Source: Paenibacillus hemerocallicola
GTDB taxonomy: Bacteria; Bacillota; Bacilli; Paenibacillales; NBRC-103111
Direction: 5' to 3'
DNA length: 64,000 bases
Assembly (NCBI RefSeq): GCF_006265175.1
Contig: NZ_VDCQ01000038.1
Coordinates: 26,249-90,248, forward strand
Positions 54,565 to 62,284 of the stretch are shown one piece after another (the stretch's first letter is position 1; each line of letters starts with the position of its first letter). The position numbers and the translations under genes are program-made. The notes beneath the pieces are model-generated. The model was given only the letters and a program-made list of their open reading frames with translations. It made no database searches and had not been told where the DNA came from.

Positions 54565-54694
54565 TCTAACACTTTCTGCAACAAACCCTCATTTTCGCTG
54601 CGGTGTACTTTAAATTCTAATCAATTCTGCAACAACAAAAACGGAGCCGCGCGGCATTGCGGCTCCGTTTTCTAATTAATTCTGGAATATCACA
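54565..54694 (-). repeat. Right end of the Tn7-like element with TnsB-type sites
   Basis: Inverted copies of the end repeat at 54565-54584 (TCTAACACTTTCTGCAACAA), 54616-54635 (TCTAATCAATTCTGCAACAA) and the terminal TCTAATTAATTCTGGAATATC at 54671, ending in CACA. Between the last two is a perfect 10-bp hairpin. Confidence 0.85.
54641..54668. terminator. Strong hairpin inside the transposon right end
   Basis: ACGGAGCCGC and GCGGCTCCGT pair perfectly over an eight-base loop and TTTTCT follows. It may insulate the transposon from outside transcription. Confidence 0.7.
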
Positions 54695-54698
54695 CTTG

Positions 54699-54767
54699 TG
54701 TGAAATTCCAGAATTAATTAGAATTGTTTCATAATTCGTTAGACGGTTTGTTTCATAATTCCTTAGA
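54699..54767 (+). mobile_element. Left end of a second Tn7-like element, stacked on the first
   Basis: Starts TGTGAAATTCCAGAATTAAT only four bases (CTTG) after the first element ends. TnsB-type repeats follow at 54724-54743 (TTGTTTCATAATTCGTTAGA) and 54748-54767 (one change). The order and spacing copy the end at 31515. Its right end was not found, and no tns genes other than a tniQ fragment remain in the window. Confidence 0.85.
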
Positions 54768-54799
54768 AATTTGATTTTTATGCATAAAATTGAATAAAA

Positions 54800-55165
54800 A
54801 TGCAGAAAAAGCAAACGAGTGAGATTTTCGTTTGCTTTTTTAAGTTCAAATCAAAATTGTCCAAATGTAATAAAATCATTTCAACTTATCGTAGAAATAT
54901 TCTAAACTGCGAATGCGGGTTTATTTATTCAAGTGCTTCTGCTAATCCTTGTAAACATGAGGAAATTATAGAATTATCAATGATACTCTATAATAAATTG
55001 TATAATAGAAGTATATTTGGTATACAAAAATTACATAGTTTAGAGCATCTTGACTTTGCTCAAATAATATATTTAGTTATACAGTTAAGCATGAAGATAT
55101 CTCAATCCTTTTATAATAAAGGGTCAAAACAGAAAACAGTGCTTGACGAAATAGCCCAAGGATGA
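54800..55165 (+). pseudogene. TniQ/TnsD fragment of the second Tn7-like element
   Basis: 121 codons. NCECGFIYSSASANPCKHEE, then LSMILYNKLYNRSIFGIQKL, match the zinc-finger and following helices of TniQ proteins, but the N-terminal GESLSSYL-type domain is missing and the frame opens abruptly after AAAAATGCAG. It sits at the same distance from its left end as the short tniQ at 31679, so it is a deleted version of that gene. Confidence 0.6.
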
Positions 55166-55550
55166 AAATGGAAAAACATCTGTTACTCCTGTATTGTTGT
55201 AAGTCCTACCCAACAACAAAAAGGAATAGACAGATGCAGACCCAGTATATCAATGAAATGCTCAACATACCAGAGCTAAAAATTCACCAAATTCTATCTA
55301 CAGATGGCTTTGAAATTACAAAGAATGGGGTTAAGATGGCAACAGAACCATTTGGCTCCGAAATGTATTTTGATTGGGTTTGCAGAAGAGAAGGCGATGA
55401 ATGGCCGGATGCAAGTAAGTGAAAATGGTATAAAGCCATTGACGGGCACGATAGTACTCAACTCCCGCAAGAATAGCTTCTTTTTGATCCGATTCCTGTG
55501 GGCTTGTGATTGATTCTTTATTGAAGGCGACTTCACAAAGGAGTGTTGGC
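55166..55550. other. Patchwork of gene remnants
   Basis: On the plus strand MQTQYINEMLNIPELKIHQI (from ATG 55234) recalls the start of ISL3-type transposases but changes character after about 25 residues. On the minus strand, MPTLLCEVAFNKESITS from 55552 recalls the C-terminal region of N-acetylmuramoyl-L-alanine amidases. Both are short and uncertain. Confidence 0.35.
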
Positions 55551-56209
55551 ATGGCTCAAAAAGCGGGTAGGTTTATAAAGATATTACTTTAAAGAAGCGT
55601 ATCGATCTTCAATATCTGCTGCACCAACCTGAGAATGGTAATACTCCCTCTGCGGGGTGGCCATTAATATTATTTTTACACGGTCGTGACCAGAGAGGTA
55701 ACGATTTAGAAAAACTCAAAGTTCGAGGGATACCAAAACTTGTTGAAGAAGACAAAGGCTTTCCTTTCTTTGTTCTTTCTCCACAATGCCCGAGTTATTA
55801 CATATGGCCATTTGTCTTTGATGGTGTAATTGCAATACTTGAAGACATTATTGAAAGATATCCAATTGATCGAAAACGAATATATGTCACTGGTCTAAGC
55901 ATGGGTGGATATGGGACATGGGACTTAACTATGGAATATCCGGATCGCTTTGCGGGAATTGTGCCAGTTTGTGGATCAGCTTCAAAAGATCGTGTAGAAA
56001 GACTTAAGAATGTACCCGTGTGGGCCTTCCATGGAGCCTTAGATAAATCTGTTCCTATCACTGAAGTTCAGGAATTGATGCAGGCTTTAAAGCTATGCGG
56101 TGGTCAAAGTAAATTTACAATCTATCCGGAAGGTGCTCATGATATTTGGGAAGAAGCTTACCAAACTAGCGAGCTATACAGTCAATTCTTCCAAAAATCT
56201 CTCAACTAA
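55551..56209 (+). CDS. Carboxylesterase/dienelactone hydrolase-like protein, N-terminus frameshifted
   Basis: An alpha/beta hydrolase of about 215 residues. The nucleophile is Ser in VTGLSMGGYGTWDL, the acid Asp in ALDKSVPI and the His in EGAHDIWEEA; LILFLHGRDQRGNDLEKL is the oxyanion strand. The natural start ATG 55551 (MAQKAG, after AAAGGAG) is out of frame with the rest: TAG at 55568 closes the main frame, so one frameshift lies near 55568 unless a rare start after it is used. Its stop TAA is part of the cassette site I box, as for the unit genes of the first array. Confidence 0.7.
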
Positions 56210-56287
56210 CGAGTACGATAGTTCAGTTACGACATGACGGCAGACGGCACACGGTAGGCTGCCGTTGTTCGTTGAAGTAACGGGCAG
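56206..56287 (+). other. Cassette site I (attC-like, second array)
   Basis: Outer box CTAACGAGTACGATAG (56206-56221), stem ACGGCAG / CTGCCGT, inner box GTAACGGGCAG (56277-56287). It is the reverse complement form of the sites in the first array, and here the genes and the recombinase remnant are also on the opposite strand. Confidence 0.85.
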
Positions 56288-56401
56288 ATTAGTTACATAG
56301 ACGTCAGAATATTGTATAGGAGCGTAGTCCACATTGTATGGAAAAGAGTCTAGATAAACAGTATACTAGCTATAACTGTTTTTTGTTGAGGTGAATATCA
56401 A

Positions 56402-56968
56402 ATGGATGAAATCGATGAATCAAAACAAATTGTATTACAAATCGGCGGTGCCTTGAAAAAGTACAGAAAAGAAAAAAACATGAGCTTAGACGACTTAGCG
56501 GAATTAACGGGTGTAAGCAAACTTACTCTGGGGAATATCGAACGTGGCGAGACAAATCCAACTTTGGCGATTATATGGAAAATTTCAAAAGGCATATCTT
56601 TACCGCTATTGGCTTTGTTCAAATCAGAAGACCCTGTTAGTTTGTATCGAGCAGGCGAAGGACTGCGTTTTTCTAATGATCAAAAAAATTGGATCATTGA
56701 ACCAGTCTTTAAAAACGCAAGCAACGATATTGAAATGTGTCGGGCTTACTTACAGCCAAATAGCTCGTATCACCCTGAAGGTCATCATGTGAATACAACT
56801 GAAATTGCGACAGTAATGACTGGTTCCATTGAAATTCAAGTCAATGGAGAGATTTACACATTGAATCAATATGATACGATCAGTTTTCGTGCAGATTGTC
56901 CTCACTCTTATACCAATCATACGAACAGCGAAACAGTGCTCCATATATCCTTAAAGTATGGTTTCTAA
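56402..56968 (+). CDS. XRE regulator with C-terminal cupin domain
   Basis: 188 residues. HTH SLDDLAELTGVSKLTLGNIE at residues 25 to 45, then a cupin domain (STYHP-like SSYHPEGHHVNTTEIATVM, SFRADCPHSYTNH). Such proteins sense small molecules and often control a neighbouring transporter or catabolic gene. It lies 220 bp before the MFS transporter gene on the same strand, separated by a terminator. Preceded by GTTGAGGTG as ribosome site. Confidence 0.9.
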   Translation: MDEIDESKQIVLQIGGALKKYRKEKNMSLDDLAELTGVSKLTLGNIERGETNPTLAIIWKISKGISLPLLALFKSEDPVSLYRAGEGLRFSNDQKNWIIEPVFKNASNDIEMCRAYLQPNSSYHPEGHHVNTTEIATVMTGSIEIQVNGEIYTLNQYDTISFRADCPHSYTNHTNSETVLHISLKYGF

Positions 56969-56993
56969 AAGTCGAAAATTCCACTTATTAAAT

Positions 56994-57041
56994 ACAACTC
57001 CGAATTCCATGACGGGAATTCAGAGTTGTATTTTTGTTTTT
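56994..57041 (+). terminator. Terminator of the XRE-cupin gene
   Basis: ACAACTC pairs with GAGTTGT and GAATTC with GAATTC inside, followed by ATTTTTGTTTTT. Confidence 0.85.
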
Positions 57042-57188
57042 AGATGAGTTCAAGTGTAGTATAAAATACTTCTTGTTAAAAATAGTATACTATACTATAC
57101 TTTTATTGTTCGCGCGGATGTTATTTCATAGTTTTTCAATCAGCAGGAAACAAATTATACGTATGAATTCAGGAAGGAGAGATGAGGA

Positions 57189-58424
57189 ATGCCGAACAAA
57201 CAAAATAAAAAAGCCGTACCATCCTCTATAGGACTGATAATAATCGGGATTATTGTTATTGCAGCTAATTTACGTGCTCCCTTAACCTCAGTCGGTCCTT
57301 TAGTGAGTCTCATAAGGGATGAGGTTCGTATTTCAAATACATTAGCAGGCCTGATAACAACGGTACCTTTGCTTGCCTTTGCTTTATTATCGCCTCTAGT
57401 ACCAAATTTAGGACGAAGGTATGGGGTTGAACGTATTATTTTGATTGCCCTAATCTTTCTGACTGTTGGCATTGTAATACGTTCTTTATCTGGCGCAGCT
57501 AATCTGTATATTGGGACAGCAATTCTTGGATTCGCAATTGCCGTATGTAATGTATTATTGCCAAGTTTAATCAAAAAGGATTTCCCAAATAAAATTGGCT
57601 CCATGACAGGTGTTTACTCAATTTCAATGAGTTTATTTGGAGCAATCGCATCGGGAATCAGTGTACCGCTAGCCGTGAACGCAGGTCTAAAATGGCAGGG
57701 ATCATTGGGCATATGGGGGATTCTAAGCTTTGTATCGATTCTCTGTTGGTTACCCCAATTAAGAAATCAAACGAAGCAAACAACCACGACGAGTCAACAG
57801 ATGGCCAGCAACGATGTGAATGTTTGGCGATCCCCTCTTGCCTGGCAAGTAACCTTGTTTATGGGTATACAGTCCATGGTTTTCTATGTGTTGATCGCAT
57901 GGCTGCCTGAAATTTTAAAGCAGCAAGGAATTGACTCAAACCAATCAGGATGGTACCTCTCGATAATGCAGTTAGCTCTGCTTCCATTTACCTTTATTGT
58001 CCCCGTTATTGCTGGGCGCATGTCTAACCAACGTTTGTTAGTGGTCATCATAATCATTTTGCTTTTGACGGGAACGCTCGGACTTCTATACGGAAGCTCC
58101 AGAATCATTCTGTTGTGGATTATAATACTCGGAATTGGTGGAGGCTGCGCCTTTAGTTTGTCCATGATGTTTTTCGGTTTACGTACTGAAAATGCGCATC
58201 AAGCAGCGGAACTGTCTGGCATGGCGCAATCGATCGGATATCTTCTTGCCGCGATCGGTCCTGCCCTTATAGGATTTCTGCATGATGCGACAAATAGTTG
58301 GAACCTGCCACTTTTCATTCTGCTTGGCGCTTCGGTCTTACTCTTATTAGTCGGTATAGGAGCAGCAAGAAACCGTTTTGTAGGTAGCCGAAATAGTTAC
58401 GAGTTGCCACGGAAAGGACGATAA
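57189..58424 (+). CDS. MFS transporter of the CynX/NimT family
   Basis: 411 residues with 12 predicted helices. The family signature is NLRAPLTSVGPLVSLIRDEV near residue 28, and PLLAFALLSPLVPNLGRRYG after the second helix. Members export or import small anions, cyanate or nitroimidazole-like compounds; the substrate here is unknown. The ATG follows AGGAAGGAGA. The downstream universal stress gene starts two bases after its stop, so they are coupled. Confidence 0.88.
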   Translation: MPNKQNKKAVPSSIGLIIIGIIVIAANLRAPLTSVGPLVSLIRDEVRISNTLAGLITTVPLLAFALLSPLVPNLGRRYGVERIILIALIFLTVGIVIRSLSGAANLYIGTAILGFAIAVCNVLLPSLIKKDFPNKIGSMTGVYSISMSLFGAIASGISVPLAVNAGLKWQGSLGIWGILSFVSILCWLPQLRNQTKQTTTTSQQMASNDVNVWRSPLAWQVTLFMGIQSMVFYVLIAWLPEILKQQGIDSNQSGWYLSIMQLALLPFTFIVPVIAGRMSNQRLLVVIIIILLLTGTLGLLYGSSRIILLWIIILGIGGGCAFSLSMMFFGLRTENAHQAAELSGMAQSIGYLLAAIGPALIGFLHDATNSWNLPLFILLGASVLLLLVGIGAARNRFVGSRNSYELPRKGR

Positions 58425-58426
58425 AT

Positions 58427-58858
58427 ATGTTTGACAAAATTATTGTGGCAATTGATAAAGCTGAAATAACGAACAAACTCCTCGATGCAACCGTTGAAAT
58501 AGCCCGAAACAAACAAACTCAAGTTACTTTGGTTAATGTCAGCCAGGAATATGTATCGAATGGCATGACATATGTACCAGAGAATTTCTTGGAAGAAATA
58601 TTGAGCGAAATGGAGAAAGCGAGTTTGGAACAGTTGCAACAAGCCAAATCTAAATTAGAATCTGCGGGGATTAGCCCGGAAACAGTTCATCTTAAGGGAG
58701 ATCCTGCACATGAAATATTAAATTATGCAAGGGATACCGAGCAGCAACTCATTATTATTGGAAGCCGTGGGCTAAGGGGCATAAAAGAAATGATGCTTGG
58801 AAGTGTCAGCCACAAGGTTTCACAGCTATCAAGTTGCCCAGTCCTCATTGTGCATTAA
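58427..58858 (+). CDS. Universal stress protein (UspA family)
   Basis: 143 residues. It starts FDKIIVAIDKAE and has the ATP-binding motif IIGSRGLRGIKEMMLGSVSH, so this is an ATP-binding type Usp. It begins two bases after the MFS gene ends. About 35 bp downstream lies the single-box site J of the second array. Confidence 0.92.
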   Translation: MFDKIIVAIDKAEITNKLLDATVEIARNKQTQVTLVNVSQEYVSNGMTYVPENFLEEILSEMEKASLEQLQQAKSKLESAGISPETVHLKGDPAHEILNYARDTEQQLIIIGSRGLRGIKEMMLGSVSHKVSQLSSCPVLIVH

Positions 58859-58894
58859 CTCCATCGGGAACTGCAGAGATGATGCATTGTTATA

Positions 58895-58911
58895 CTAACG
58901 GAAAACGATAG
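58895..58911 (+). other. Recombinase-proximal simple site J (attI-like, second array)
   Basis: CTAACGGAAAACGATAG followed by TTCAAT, TTGT and ATTGAGTAAG, a small hairpin with no CTAACGGGCAG partner. It lies about 30 bp before the hairpin of the recombinase remnant, the same layout as at 33971 in the first array. Confidence 0.65.
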
Positions 58912-58940
58912 TTCAATTTGTATTGAGTAAGAGTACACAG

Positions 58941-59000
58941 ATTAATCCCTCCCAATTCACGGAAAAGCTAGAACTACTAAGTGAATTGGGAGGGATTAAT
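58941..59000 (+). promoter_or_regulatory. Shine-Dalgarno-hiding hairpin of the recombinase remnant
   Basis: ATTAATCCCTCCCAATTCAC (58941-58960) and its perfect inverse complement at 58981-59000, loop 20 bases. The right arm carries the GGGAGGG ribosome site of the ATG at 59002. Confidence 0.85.
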
Positions 59001-59001
59001 T

Positions 59002-59076
59002 ATGAAATTAAATGAGTTATGGATGCTGTATGAAACGGATAAACGTATTCTAGGATTCAGCCCGCCGCCTTTTTAA
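59002..59076 (+). pseudogene. N-terminal remnant of a second tyrosine recombinase
   Basis: It encodes LWMLYETDKRILGFSP after ATG-AAA-TTA-AAT-GAG, matching the start of the recombinase at 33880 (LWMLYEADKRILGFSP), then runs into PPPF and stop. The join lies at about 59061, where the end of the opposite-strand MFS gene begins, so a deletion or insertion removed the rest. Confidence 0.85.
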
Positions 59077-60270
59077 AGGAAATCCGTTTTCTCTAGCGCG
59101 CCACGCTACTAGTAACGCAAGGATCAGTAGAATAAACAATGCCCATGGGAAGGAGCCGACACCAAGTGTTTCGATAAGAATACCGCCCATCACACCGCCG
59201 CCGCTGATGCCTAGGTTCCACGCTGTTACTAGCATCGACTGGGCCACATCTGCACTCTCGCCAGCAGCTTCAGCAACAGCTGTCTGCAGCAATGTCGCCG
59301 CGCCCCCGAACGTTAATCCCCACACCGCAATCACTAGGTATATCACGACGGGCTGGCTGCTGCTTATGCCTAGTGCAACGGACGCCAAACTGAAAGCAGC
59401 GAGACTGATCAGAACCAATGGCCGCAGCTTCTGGTCGATCAATACACCGTTGACCCAGATGCCAACAAACGCTGTAATGCCAAAAATAAGCAGTACCAAG
59501 TCAACGCGCTGGGTAAGCCCAGCCTGAGCAAGATACGGTGCAATATAGGTATACATGATATTATGTGCTAGCACCCAAGCCAGAACGACAAATAGTACCG
59601 GCCGCACCCCGGGAATAACGAAGACCTTATAGAGTGGGAGCCGCTTATCGGCGGCCTCTCCTGGATAGTCCGGCAGCTTCCAAAGCACCCAGGCGACCAG
59701 TATCAGAGCCAGCAGCGACATAATCCCGAAGACAGAACGCCAGCCCACAAGGGCGCCGAAAAGTGTTCCAGCAGGGACACCGAGCGCCAGGGCGAGAGGC
59801 GTACCGACCATTGCCACCGCCATAGCTCGTCCCTTGAGTGACTCCGGCACCATACGGCGGGCATAACCTGCTATCATACCCCATAAGACGCCAGCGGATA
59901 CGCCCGCGAAGAACCGAGCTGTTAGCGTCAGTGTATAATTGGAAGAAAGAGTGGTGACGGTGTTGAATACGAGAAAACCAACTATGCACAATAGTAGCAG
60001 TGGTCGCCGCCGCCATCCGCGTGTCGCGGTGGTTACGGGAATCGCGGCCAACAGTGAACCAAGGGCGTACAAGGTGACGAGTTGTCCCGCAAGGGCCTCC
60101 GAGACTCCAAGCCCCTCACCTATCTGGAGCAACAAGCCGGCCGGAATCGTTTCGGTAAGAATACAGATAAATCCCGTCATAGCAAGGGTGAGTAGTCCAG
60201 CCCAAGGGAGACGTTCGGAAGAGGGAGCGATGGAGGCACTCTGTGTGACAGAAGTTGGGTTTTGGCTCAT
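59050..60270 (-). CDS. MFS transporter, drug efflux type (DHA1/AraJ-like)
   Basis: 406 residues, 12 helices. Landmarks are LTETIPAGLLLQIGEGLGVSE in helix 1, ATRGWRRRPLLLLCI as the loop 2-3 motif and GWRSVFGIMSL at helix 6. Likely exports drugs or sugars; substrate unknown. Its base composition is richer in G and C than the flanking array genes. Its 3' end overlaps the recombinase remnant, marking the breakpoint. Confidence 0.85.
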   Translation of the reverse strand: MSQNPTSVTQSASIAPSSERLPWAGLLTLAMTGFICILTETIPAGLLLQIGEGLGVSEALAGQLVTLYALGSLLAAIPVTTATRGWRRRPLLLLCIVGFLVFNTVTTLSSNYTLTLTARFFAGVSAGVLWGMIAGYARRMVPESLKGRAMAVAMVGTPLALALGVPAGTLFGALVGWRSVFGIMSLLALILVAWVLWKLPDYPGEAADKRLPLYKVFVIPGVRPVLFVVLAWVLAHNIMYTYIAPYLAQAGLTQRVDLVLLIFGITAFVGIWVNGVLIDQKLRPLVLISLAAFSLASVALGISSSQPVVIYLVIAVWGLTFGGAATLLQTAVAEAAGESADVAQSMLVTAWNLGISGGGVMGGILIETLGVGSFPWALFILLILALLVAWRARENGFPLKRRRAES

Positions 60271-60392
60271 TTCAGAAGCACCTCTCTTTATAAATTGTAG
60301 ATTATAGGATCCACTGTAAAGCGATTAATCGCGTTTTACTACACTGAGAGCTTTGGCCGGTTCATACCGGACCAAGCTCTTGTGTTCATTTT

Positions 60393-61571
60393 CTATTTTG
60401 TTATCCCATCATAAACGGCTTGACAAAGGTCAACGGTAAACTGACCCGACATGCCTTCCAATGCGGTATTGGTGAACGCCACGACGCTGAGCCGCTGCTT
60501 AGGATCGACGAACCACGAATGACCATAGGTGCCACCCATGCGCCAAGTACCCGGGGATTCCGGAGTGGCTGCGGCGACGGGATCCTTGAGTATCGTAATA
60601 CCTAGGCCGAAGCCTCGCCCTGGCCAAAAGGCCATTGGCAGATCACCGATCTGGTTGGTAGTCATTTCTCGAACCAGAGATTCCGGCAGCAGGGGCGGTC
60701 CACCCTTGCGTAATGTTTCCAGCAGTTTCAAAAAGTCCCCGGCGCTGCCGACCATGCCGGCTCCTCCGGACGGATAGGCAGTGTCGTCAAATGCCCGACC
60801 AGGGGCAAGCCGGAAGCCCGCTGTGCCTTTCAAAAAGGCTATGGTATCGGAGTCATGCAGACGCCGTGGCTCTGGAGCTTCATTGGCATAGGCAGTGGCA
60901 AGTCGCTCTGGGTCGGCTGCAGTAAACCCGGTGTCGCTCATGCCTAGCGGCTTTGTCACTAGCGAACGAATGGCTTCGCTTAGCGGCATTTCTGTAACCT
61001 TCGCAATCACTGCCCCCAGAACATCTGTCGCGATGGAATATTTCCACTCGGTGCCTGGAGCATAAAGAAGTGGAACAGAGGCGATGCGACGCAGATTCTC
61101 TTCCAACGTGATGTCGGAGTAATCCATGCCATCCGATACCCCAGCGCGCTGGTAGGAACCATTCTCTTCTTGAAAGAAGCGGTAAGTCAGACCTGCGGTG
61201 TGCGTCATCAAGTGACGAATCGTCAATGGGGCAAATTCACCGTTCTGCAAACGCGGCCGAAACTCTGGAAGCCAACGATCAACACGGTCGTCAAGCTTTA
61301 AGTGACCTTGCGCAACTAGTACTAGGGAGGCCGTTGTCACGATAGGCTTAGTAACCGAGGCTAACCGGAATAAGGCATCTTCTCGCATGGGCAGGTTCAT
61401 CTCGCGGTCGGCAAGACCGGCAGCGCGGCTATATGCCAGTGCCCCATCTATCGCCACTTTAATGACAGCGCCGACCAACCTCTTGTTGGCAAGCGTTCGA
61501 TCGATTACTTCATCGATACGACCTGGTAAACAGTCAGGATTAACTTTGTTCGAGTACGTCTTACTCAACAT
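60393..61571 (-). CDS. Serine hydrolase of the beta-lactamase/DD-peptidase family
   Basis: 392 residues. The catalytic SxxK motif is LASVTKPIV near residue 72; Tyr in EWKYSIATDVLG near 165 fits the Y-x-N position; FGLGITIL and GGTYGHSWFVDP near the end fit the third motif. There is no signal peptide, so it is probably a cytosolic esterase or peptidase of class C fold. It follows the MFS gene on the same strand in the order hydrolase then transporter, so they may be co-transcribed. Divergent from an Lrp regulator. Confidence 0.88.
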   Translation of the reverse strand: MLSKTYSNKVNPDCLPGRIDEVIDRTLANKRLVGAVIKVAIDGALAYSRAAGLADREMNLPMREDALFRLASVTKPIVTTASLVLVAQGHLKLDDRVDRWLPEFRPRLQNGEFAPLTIRHLMTHTAGLTYRFFQEENGSYQRAGVSDGMDYSDITLEENLRRIASVPLLYAPGTEWKYSIATDVLGAVIAKVTEMPLSEAIRSLVTKPLGMSDTGFTAADPERLATAYANEAPEPRRLHDSDTIAFLKGTAGFRLAPGRAFDDTAYPSGGAGMVGSAGDFLKLLETLRKGGPPLLPESLVREMTTNQIGDLPMAFWPGRGFGLGITILKDPVAAATPESPGTWRMGGTYGHSWFVDPKQRLSVVAFTNTALEGMSGQFTVDLCQAVYDGITK

Positions 61572-61740
61572 TCTTCATCCTTTCGGAATAGTTAAAGCTT
61601 TAAATACTTCACTATTGTGAGTTAATTATATAAAATTAGTTACCTTGATTACATAAGTCATTAAAGGTATATTGGTCTTGCGACAATTAAAAACAAGCTA
61701 GTCTATAGAAAAATCCTTAAATATAAAGGAGACGATTTCG

Positions 61741-62199
61741 ATGGACCATGTTGATAAGCAAATCCTTATTCACCTTCAATCCCAAGCGAGAATTTCTATG
61801 ACGGAACTAGGCAAATTTGTCGGTTTATCACAACCCGCAGTAACGGAGAGAGTTAGGCGTATGGAGGAAAAGGGGATCATCAAGGAGTATCGCACCATTG
61901 TTTCCCCAGAAAAAATCGGAAAACATGCTGCCGCCTACATCCTATTTCGTACAAGCGATTGTCACGCATTCCTCGATTTCTGCCGCTCAACTCCAGATGT
62001 CGTCGAATGTTACCGCATAAGCGGAGAACACAACTACTTATTGAAAGTAATATCGGACTCCACACAATCCCTCGAGGAGTTCGGAAATCAATGTGATAAA
62101 TACGGGACCTACACGATTCTAATCGTGATGTCATCTCCTATTAATCATAAATTTCTCCTACCTTTGCTTGAAGAAGCAAACTTAAACATGCTGAGTTAG
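61741..62199 (+). CDS. Lrp/AsnC family transcriptional regulator
   Basis: 152 residues. HTH MTELGKFVGLSQPAVTERVR at residues 20 to 40, then the RAM ligand domain (YRISGEHNYLLKVISDS near 100). The ATG follows AAAGGAGACG. Divergent from the serine hydrolase and MFS genes over 170 bp, so it probably controls them in response to an amino acid or similar ligand. Its stop is 63 bp before cassette box K. Confidence 0.92.
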   Translation: MDHVDKQILIHLQSQARISMTELGKFVGLSQPAVTERVRRMEEKGIIKEYRTIVSPEKIGKHAAAYILFRTSDCHAFLDFCRSTPDVVECYRISGEHNYLLKVISDSTQSLEEFGNQCDKYGTYTILIVMSSPINHKFLLPLLEEANLNMLS

Positions 62200-62262
62200 A
62201 TAGACGTAAAAAACGAAAAATCGACATGAGTAGAAAGAAGGAAATTCACCTTAGTTTTTGAA

Positions 62263-62279
62263 CTAACGGAGTACGATAG
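62263..62279 (+). other. Cassette outer box K, split by a group II intron
   Basis: CTAACGGAGTACGATAG matches the outer box of the array sites and is followed by CTCAAT, as in complete sites. Then intron-like sequence begins where the variable stem and inner box should be. Confidence 0.75.
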
Positions 62280-62284
62280 CTCAA

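Larger units (their letters stand above)
31515..54694. mobile_element. Tn7-like transposon with cassette array and defence genes
   Basis: The left end starts TGTGAAATTCCAAAAT and the right end is its near inverse, reading TGTGATATTCCAGAAT from outside. Each end carries three copies of a 20-bp segment close to TTGTTGCAGAATTCGTTAGA (TnsB sites): 31515-31538, 31540-31559 and 31564-31583 on the left, 54565-54584, 54616-54635 and the terminal copy on the right. CTTG flanks both ends (31511-31514, 54695-54698); five-base flanks are CCTTG and ACTTG, so the duplication is not perfect. Contents are tniQ, recombinase and cassettes, tnsABC, a second tniQ, and defence genes. GC is far lower than in the host part. 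Confidence 0.9.

Noticed and set aside
31515..54694. CRISPR-associated transposon (CAST)
   Set aside because: tnsABC and tniQ are present, but there is no Cas12k, Cascade gene or repeat-spacer array; the two TniQ proteins suggest protein-guided targeting.
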